This document shows positions 31,992 through 35,959 of a DNA stretch of 35,959 nt, piece after piece (position 1 is the first letter of the stretch; each line of letters begins with the position of its first letter). Made by a program: the position numbers and the translations under genes. The notes below the pieces were generated by a model. It was not told the origin of the DNA, did no database searches, and was given only the letters and a program-made list of their open reading frames with translations. The stretch lies in the NCBI GenBank assembly GCA_023402075.1, contig JAEXCS010000016.1, positions 1-35,959 on the forward strand, written 5' to 3'. Origin of the DNA: Bacillota bacterium. GTDB lineage: Bacteria > Bacillota > Clostridia > Oscillospirales > Oscillospiraceae.

Positions 31992-32165
31992 TTAGCAGCA
32001 GGGAGTGGAGTTGCAGCCGCCGCAGTTGTTCCCGCAGCCACCGCAGTTGTTCCCGCAGCCACAGCCGCAGCTGTTGTTGTTGCCATTGCCGCAGAAGCAG
32101 AACAGAAGGATGAGGATAATGATCCAGCAGCAGTTCCCGCCGCCAAAGAAGCCGTTATTACACAT
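31992..32165 (-). CDS. 57-residue Cys/Gly/Asn-rich membrane-type peptide (copy 2)
   Basis: A minus-strand gene with ATG at 32165 and AGGAGGT (32172-32178) six bases upstream. The peptide begins MCNNGFFGGGNCCWIIIL, continues ILLFCFCGNG and ends with SCGCGCG and two CGNNCGG repeats before STPCC. It has 13 cysteines and one hydrophobic helix at about residues 14-24. Its plan equals that of the 43-residue peptide at 16585. It lies 75 bases after the SLH gene on the same strand and before a strong terminator. On the minus strand CATACTAT upstream resembles a sigma-E/K -10, but co-transcription with the SLH gene is equally possible. Similar high-cysteine small proteins are known in Clostridia; the role is unknown. 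Confidence 0.75.
   Translation of the reverse strand: MCNNGFFGGGNCCWIIILILLFCFCGNGNNNSCGCGCGNNCGGCGNNCGGCNSTPCC
32016..32057. repeat. 21-bp tandem repeat, two copies, inside the Cys-rich gene
   Basis: Units 32016-32036 and 32037-32057 match at 20 of 21 positions and encode the 7-residue repeat CGNNCGG on the minus strand. This indicates recent expansion of the Cys-rich tail by slippage or unequal crossover. Confidence 0.85.
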
Positions 32166-32240
32166 AATTGGACCTCCTATGAAATCGTAGACCGACCATG
32201 CATCAGTCTCAATCCATAGTATGCGGACTCCCGTTGTGTG

Positions 32241-33308
32241 TTACGAAAGACGGGAAGAGGAAATCATTGCTTCGGAAAAGGAGTGCTCTGCCGAGGTGAA
32301 GACACCGCGGTTCAGCAGTGTTTGACACAGGGTTCCCCCCGTACCGGCAACCTCCGCATCCAGCGCGTACCAAGAGACGTAGACCAGATCTGCCCGCAGG
32401 AAGGGGCCTTTGGCAAGAAGGGTTCGCTCCGCAGAGTTCAAAACGCCCCGATCTACCGCACGGTCCAGTGTTCCGGTCAGATCCGTGGTGCTGGTGGAGC
32501 TGTGGCCCAGCGCACGGAGGACAAATTCCACGTATTGGTAGGAATTTACCTTCTGCCCGGGGCGGAAGGTGGTTTTGGTATAGCCGTTGCTATAACCTTT
32601 GGAGTAGGCGTAGCCCACGTATTTTGCAGGTTCGGACCCTGCCTCAATGTCGGTAAATGGGGTGGAGCCGGTATAGGCCAGGGCCGCGTCCTCCTCGCCC
32701 AGCAGGCGGATAAACATAATTAATGCCTGAAGCCGGGTAGGGGATACCTCCAGATCAAAGCCCTCGCCATAGCCGGTGAGACTGCCCCGGAACAAACGGA
32801 CTGCCTTCAGGGCCGATGCGATGGCATTATAGTCTGTGGCGGAGGAAAGAGACATGCTGTACGGTCCCTGATAGGACAGCACTGCGGTTTTTCCTGTTAC
32901 TGAGAAAGATGCCGACGTGTTCTCCGCCACCAGATAGCGGTGCCGGGGAAGCAGGGCGGAACCAGAGGAAACCTCCGTTCCGGTGGTTGCATCCACCACA
33001 GCGCCGGAAGAAAAGGTGACGCCAATGTCTCCCGCCAGCGGCAACACAAAGGTCCCCGTGGAGCCGGAGAGAATGTCACCGGATTTCAGCCTGGTTTCCG
33101 TCCACTCGGCCGCGCCGGGGGCTTGGGAAGCAGACGAGCCTGAACTCAGTCCGCTGATCTTCTGGCGCACCGTATCGGAAAATGTCCCATTCAAATAGGA
33201 CAGGGAGACAAGCGGATCGTCGGACCCGCCGCCTGCTGCTGCGGCGTACCAGCCAACCATAGCTGACAGCAGCAAAAAGAGCGCGGGAAGCAACGCCCGT
33301 TTTTTCAT
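32241..33308 (-). CDS. Secreted protein with S-layer homology (SLH) domain
   Basis: A 355-residue exported protein. MKKRALLPALFLLLSAMVGWYAAAAG is a signal peptide. A Ser/Gly-rich middle part (about 30-200) contains a domain resembling FecR/iron-sulphur-free sandwich proteins (LKSGDILSGSTGTFVLPLAGD), without a firm family. From about 205 come SLH-type segments: STPFTDIEAGSEPAKYVGYAYSKGYSNGY and TFRPGQKVNSYQYVEFVLRALG, which bind secondary wall polymers. ATG 33308 follows AAAGGAG at five bases; a GTG at 33329 has none. It lies 32 bases after rex on the same strand, so both are probably co-transcribed. It is likely held at the cell surface. Confidence 0.82.
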   Translation of the reverse strand: MKKRALLPALFLLLSAMVGWYAAAAGGGSDDPLVSLSYLNGTFSDTVRQKISGLSSGSSASQAPGAAEWTETRLKSGDILSGSTGTFVLPLAGDIGVTFSSGAVVDATTGTEVSSGSALLPRHRYLVAENTSASFSVTGKTAVLSYQGPYSMSLSSATDYNAIASALKAVRLFRGSLTGYGEGFDLEVSPTRLQALIMFIRLLGEEDAALAYTGSTPFTDIEAGSEPAKYVGYAYSKGYSNGYTKTTFRPGQKVNSYQYVEFVLRALGHSSTSTTDLTGTLDRAVDRGVLNSAERTLLAKGPFLRADLVYVSWYALDAEVAGTGGTLCQTLLNRGVFTSAEHSFSEAMISSSRLS

Positions 33309-33340
33309 AGGAACTCCTTTCACGCGCACTGGAGCGTCGC

Positions 33341-33970
33341 TCAGCGGTTTGCGATGCGGTAGCTCAGCGTCAGCAGGCTGTCTGCGAAGTGAATGTTTTC
33401 AAACTGGACCATGGGGTCTGTGCTGGACAGCTCAGTGTTGGTAAAATTCCAGAAGCCGCGAATGCCCAGTGCAATCAACCGGTCGGCCATCTCCTGCGCC
33501 ACATGCTGCGGAATGGTCAGTGACACCACGTCCACCCGATGGGCTTGGATAAACTCGTCCAGCTCGGTCATAGAGCGGACGGGAACGCCGTTGATGCTTG
33601 TCCCTACAAGCTTTGGGTCCACGTCGAAAGCGGCGTCCACGGTAAAGCCGGTCTGAGAAAAGGGAAAGTTTTGCAAAAGCGCATGGCCCAGATTGCCCGC
33701 GCCGATCATGACAAGATGATGATTCTTGTCCACACCCAGAATGTGGCCGATTTCCGCCCGCAGCTCCTCTACATTGTAGCCGTAGCCCTGCTGTCCAAAT
33801 TCGCCGAAGCAGCTGAAATCCTGCCGAATTTGAGAAGCGGTAATGTTCATCTCCTGCCCCAGAGAGTGGGAGGAAATGCGCACAACGCCGCTGTTGTGCA
33901 GGCTGTTTAGCTGGCGATAGTATCGGGGGAGGCGCCGGATTACGGCGTCGGAGATGTTTTCTTTTTTCAA
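33341..33970 (-). CDS. rex: Redox-sensing transcriptional repressor Rex
   Basis: A 209-residue repressor that senses the NADH/NAD+ ratio. The N-terminal winged helix (VIRRLPRYYRQLNSLHNSGVVRISS, then ITASQIRQDFSCFGEFGQQGYGYNV) binds DNA. The Rossmann part has VMIGAGNLGHALLQNF, AAFDVDPKLVGT and VSLTIPQHVAQEMADRL. The C-terminal domain-swap helix (IHFADSLLTLSYRIANR) is typical. The start is TTG at 33970, nine bases after AAAGGAGG; no in-frame ATG lies upstream. Rex normally represses fermentation and NADH-oxidising genes. A half-site TTGTTAA overlaps the start of its promoter region, suggesting weak autoregulation. Confidence 0.95.
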   Translation of the reverse strand: MKKENISDAVIRRLPRYYRQLNSLHNSGVVRISSHSLGQEMNITASQIRQDFSCFGEFGQQGYGYNVEELRAEIGHILGVDKNHHLVMIGAGNLGHALLQNFPFSQTGFTVDAAFDVDPKLVGTSINGVPVRSMTELDEFIQAHRVDVVSLTIPQHVAQEMADRLIALGIRGFWNFTNTELSSTDPMVQFENIHFADSLLTLSYRIANR

Positions 33971-34018
33971 AGGGATACCCCTCCTTTGACAAAATCCGTT
34001 AAATATTTCTCAAATATT

Positions 34019-34047
34019 AGTTTAGACCAAAATGGGAATAATGTCAA
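34019..34047 (-). promoter_or_regulatory. Promoter of rex
   Basis: Read on the minus strand: perfect TTGACA (34047-34042), a 17-base spacer and TAAACT (34024-34019). TTGTTAA (34059-34053), a Rex half-site, lies just upstream of the -35; a full palindrome is not present. Confidence 0.8.
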
Positions 34048-34091
34048 TTTTTTTAACAATCTTTTTGTGAAAAAATTTTCTGAATCGGGTA

Positions 34092-34120
34092 TTTACTTTT
34101 GTGGAATTACCTGTTATACT
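34092..34120 (+). promoter_or_regulatory. Promoter of tRNA-Arg
   Basis: TTTACT (34092-34097), 17 bases, TATACT (34115-34120), 37 bases before the mature tRNA 5' end. Confidence 0.68.
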
Positions 34121-34157
34121 AATTTTTGCTGTTTGGTTGTTTCCAAATTGCAGATAT

Positions 34158-34234
34158 GCGCCCGTAGCTCAGTTGGATAGAGCGTTAGACTCCGACTCTA
34201 AAGGCCACTGGTTCGAATCCAGCCGGGCGTACCA
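34158..34234 (+). tRNA. tRNA-Arg(CCG)
   Basis: A 77-base cloverleaf. Acceptor GCGCCCG pairs with CGGGCGT (one G-U pair at the end); the D-arm is GCTC-AGTTGGATA-GAGC; the anticodon arm is TTAGA-CTCCGAC-TCTAA with anticodon CCG; the T-arm is CTGG-TTCGAATC-CAG. The CCA end is encoded (34232-34234). It reads the arginine codon CGG. Confidence 0.96.
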
Positions 34235-34237
34235 TGC

Positions 34238-34278
34238 AGAAATCCCCAAAGCTTAGGGCTTTGGGGATTTCTGGTTTT
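34238..34278 (+). terminator. Terminator of tRNA-Arg
   Basis: Arms 34238-34252 and 34258-34272 form a perfect 15-bp stem with a 5-base loop, followed by GGTTTT. It begins three bases after CCA. Confidence 0.85.
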
Positions 34279-34284
34279 ATATGG

Positions 34285-34382
34285 GTACACATAAAAGTAC
34301 ACACTCAGCGCTTTTTATTTATGCTTTCATTGAATTGTACCACGTTTTGCATCAAAAATTGTGGTACAAAGGTGGTACAAAA
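34285..34382. repeat. Integrase arm-site-like repeats 3' of tRNA-Arg
   Basis: GTACACA occurs twice (34285-34291, 34297-34303). TTGTACCAC (34335-34343) is inverted to GTGGTACAA (34361-34369), and GTGGTACAAA is repeated in direct orientation 11 bases on (34372-34381), one helical turn. Closely spaced direct and inverted short repeats beside a tRNA 3' end are typical of tyrosine-integrase attachment regions. No integrase gene is in the window, so this may be an empty or scarred site. Confidence 0.42.
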
Positions 34383-34459
34383 CAGGGCTACGCCTTAATT
34401 TTTATGCAAATTTGACAGAAAAAGAAAGGTAAATTGTACATGGTAATATGCTCAAAATT

Positions 34460-34468
34460 TGCTATACT
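34460..34468 (+). promoter_or_regulatory. Probable extended -10 promoter of eno
   Basis: TGC-TATACT at 34460-34468 is an extended -10 located about 60 bases before the eno start. A TTGACA at 34412-34417 is too far for this -10 and has only a poor partner (TGTACA at 34435). Confidence 0.5.
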
Positions 34469-34526
34469 CTATATAAAGACATAACAACCTGCAAAATATC
34501 CGAATATATAAAACAAAGGAGATGGA

Positions 34527-35816
34527 ATGATGTCGAAAATTACTGCTGTGACAGCAAGAGAGATTCTGGATTCGAGAGGGAACCCGACAGTTGAGGTGGA
34601 TGTTGCGCTGGAGAGCGGAGCCATGGGCCGGGCGGCCGTCCCTTCCGGTGCCTCCACCGGGACGAGAGAGGCCGTGGAGCTTCGGGATCATGATAAAAAG
34701 CGGTTTTATGGGAAAGGCGTTCAGACGGTTGTGGACAATGTGAAGACCATCATTGCGCCCCAAATCGTCGGTTTTGACGCGCTGGACCAAAGAAGGCTTG
34801 ACCGCACGCTCATCGAACTTGACGGCACGGAGAATAAATCGCGGCTTGGCGCCAACGCAATTCTAGGCGTGTCTCTTGCCGCGGCACGGGCCGCAGCCGC
34901 GTCTTTGAATCTGCCCCTGTTCCGGTATATCGGCGGAGCGGGTGCCTGCGAGCTGCCTGTACCCATGATGAACATTCTCAACGGAGGAAAGCACGCGGAT
35001 AATACCGTGGATGTGCAGGAGTTTATGATTATGCCCGTGGGCGCAGACAGCTTTGCCAAAGCCCTGCGGACGTGCGCCGAAGTATACCAGACCCTGAGGG
35101 GTGTCCTGAAGGATAAGGGGATGAACACCGCGGTGGGCGACGAAGGCGGCTTTGCCCCGGATCTGGCAACCAACGAGGATGCGCTGAAGCTGATTGTGGA
35201 GGCGATTGAAAAAGCCGGCTATCGGCCCGGAGAGGACGTGTCTATTGCGCTTGACCCTGCCTCTTCCGAATTCCGTGTTGACGGGAAATACGTTTTTGCG
35301 GGAGAAAAAGTCAGCCGTACCTCCGAAGAAATGATTGACCTTTATGCCGAGTGGATTCGCAAGTATCCCATTATCTCCCTTGAGGACGGGCTGGCCGAGG
35401 ACGACTGGGACGGCTGGGCCTCTTTGACGAAACGGCTTGGCGACAAGATTCAGTTGGTGGGCGATGATATTTTTGTCACCAATCCGAAGATTCTCAAAGA
35501 GGGAATTCAAAAGCATGTGGCAAACTCCATTCTAATTAAGCTTAATCAGATTGGAACGCTGTCCGAAACGCTGGAAACAATTCAAACGGCACAGAAGGCG
35601 GGCTATACCGCCGTCGTCTCCCACCGGTCGGGAGAGACGGAGGATACTACTCTGGCGGATGTGGCCGTTGCGCTGAACGCAGGCCAGATTAAAAGCGGCG
35701 CACCCTGCCGGGTTGACAGAATCGCAAAGTACAACCAGCTTCTGAGAATTGAGGAGCTTTTGGGCAGCAGTGCTGTTTTCAGAGGAAAAGACAGCTTTTA
35801 CAGCATTAAGAGATAA
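34527..35816 (+). CDS. eno: Enolase
   Basis: A 429-residue glycolytic enolase (2-phosphoglycerate to phosphoenolpyruvate). Motifs: AREILDSRGNPTVEVDV (N-terminal), PSGASTGTREAVELRD, KSRLGANAILGVSLAAARAA, PVPMMNILNGGKHADNTVDVQEFM, metal ligands in ALDPASSEF and SLEDGLAEDDW and LVGDDIFVTN, and the catalytic-loop SHRSGETEDTTLADVAVA near the end. Two adjacent ATGs open the gene; AAGGAG favours the second (34530) slightly. It is monocistronic between the tRNA and its own terminator. Confidence 0.97.
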   Translation: MMSKITAVTAREILDSRGNPTVEVDVALESGAMGRAAVPSGASTGTREAVELRDHDKKRFYGKGVQTVVDNVKTIIAPQIVGFDALDQRRLDRTLIELDGTENKSRLGANAILGVSLAAARAAAASLNLPLFRYIGGAGACELPVPMMNILNGGKHADNTVDVQEFMIMPVGADSFAKALRTCAEVYQTLRGVLKDKGMNTAVGDEGGFAPDLATNEDALKLIVEAIEKAGYRPGEDVSIALDPASSEFRVDGKYVFAGEKVSRTSEEMIDLYAEWIRKYPIISLEDGLAEDDWDGWASLTKRLGDKIQLVGDDIFVTNPKILKEGIQKHVANSILIKLNQIGTLSETLETIQTAQKAGYTAVVSHRSGETEDTTLADVAVALNAGQIKSGAPCRVDRIAKYNQLLRIEELLGSSAVFRGKDSFYSIKR

Positions 35817-35908
35817 AGGCAGTCTCCATTCGCAAGGCGCTGCGATAAGCCGCAAGGTCCGGGCTTTAGAACGCAGTGGGCAGGCAGGAGAGACGGCATA
35901 AAAGTAAG

Positions 35909-35945
35909 AAAACCGCAGGAACCGATCGGTTCCTGCGGTTTTTTG
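35909..35945 (+). terminator. Terminator of eno
   Basis: AAAACCGCAGGAACC pairs with GGTTCCTGCGGTTTT around GATC, followed by further T's. The 90 bases between the eno stop and this stem hold no feature I could identify. Confidence 0.93.
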
Positions 35946-35959
35946 TGCAAATGCAGATC

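Noticed and set aside
34042..34070. Full Rex operator upstream of rex
   Set aside because: Only half-sites TTGTTAA (minus) and TTGTGAA (plus) are present; no 18-base palindrome can be built from them.

Overview
The window looks like a chromosomal segment of a spore-forming, anaerobic, fairly GC-rich Clostridia, most likely in the Oscillospiraceae. This rests on the spoIIGA-sigE pair, the rex repressor, a DUF1292 gene, UPF0237/UPF0210 genes, strong AGGAGG ribosome binding sites and high-GC coding DNA. The lineage is inferred from gene content only. No complete mobile element, CRISPR array or rRNA is visible.

The first 12.3 kb is a 2-oxoacid/acetoin-type dehydrogenase region. It opens with the 3' end of a lipoate-protein ligase. 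A first E1 alpha/E1 beta pair follows, then a 168-residue protein that keeps the E1/E3-binding domain of an E2 but has lost the lipoyl domain and the catalytic residues. A metallo-beta-lactamase-fold gene on the other strand separates this from a TRAP transporter (dctQ-dctM-dctP), which may be preceded by a small coupled leader ORF. Next is a second, complete operon: E1 alpha, E1 beta, a full E2 with two binding domains, and an E3 that carries its own lipoyl domain. One E2 and one E3 are therefore available to two E1s, and the ligase could lipoylate them. The TRAP system plausibly imports a carboxylate substrate.

From 12.3 to 23.4 kb lie mostly housekeeping and envelope genes: a DUF4830 membrane protein, an RsuA-type pseudouridine synthase, a CdaR/PucR-type regulator, a WecG/TagA glycosyltransferase overlapping thymidylate kinase, mltG overlapping a U32-family protein, an FAD-dependent oxidoreductase, and spoIIGA-sigE. 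Two intergenic items here are easy to miss: a 43-residue Cys-rich peptide gene (minus strand, about 16.6 kb) and a structured RNA with 6S-like architecture (minus strand, about 23.0 kb), next to a DUF1292 gene.

From 23.7 kb to the end come a bifunctional class A penicillin-binding protein, an ACT protein-hom-lysC aspartate-family operon, an unassigned five-helix membrane protein, the UPF0237/UPF0210 pair, and a minus-strand unit rex / SLH-domain protein / second Cys-rich peptide (57 residues, paralogous to the first). A tRNA-Arg(CCG) follows. The DNA 3' of it carries repeats resembling integrase arm sites. Enolase and its terminator close the window.

The most unusual items are the E2-derived protein without lipoyl domain or catalytic residues, the pair of unannotated Cys-rich membrane-type peptides, the 6S-like RNA, and the tRNA-adjacent repeats.
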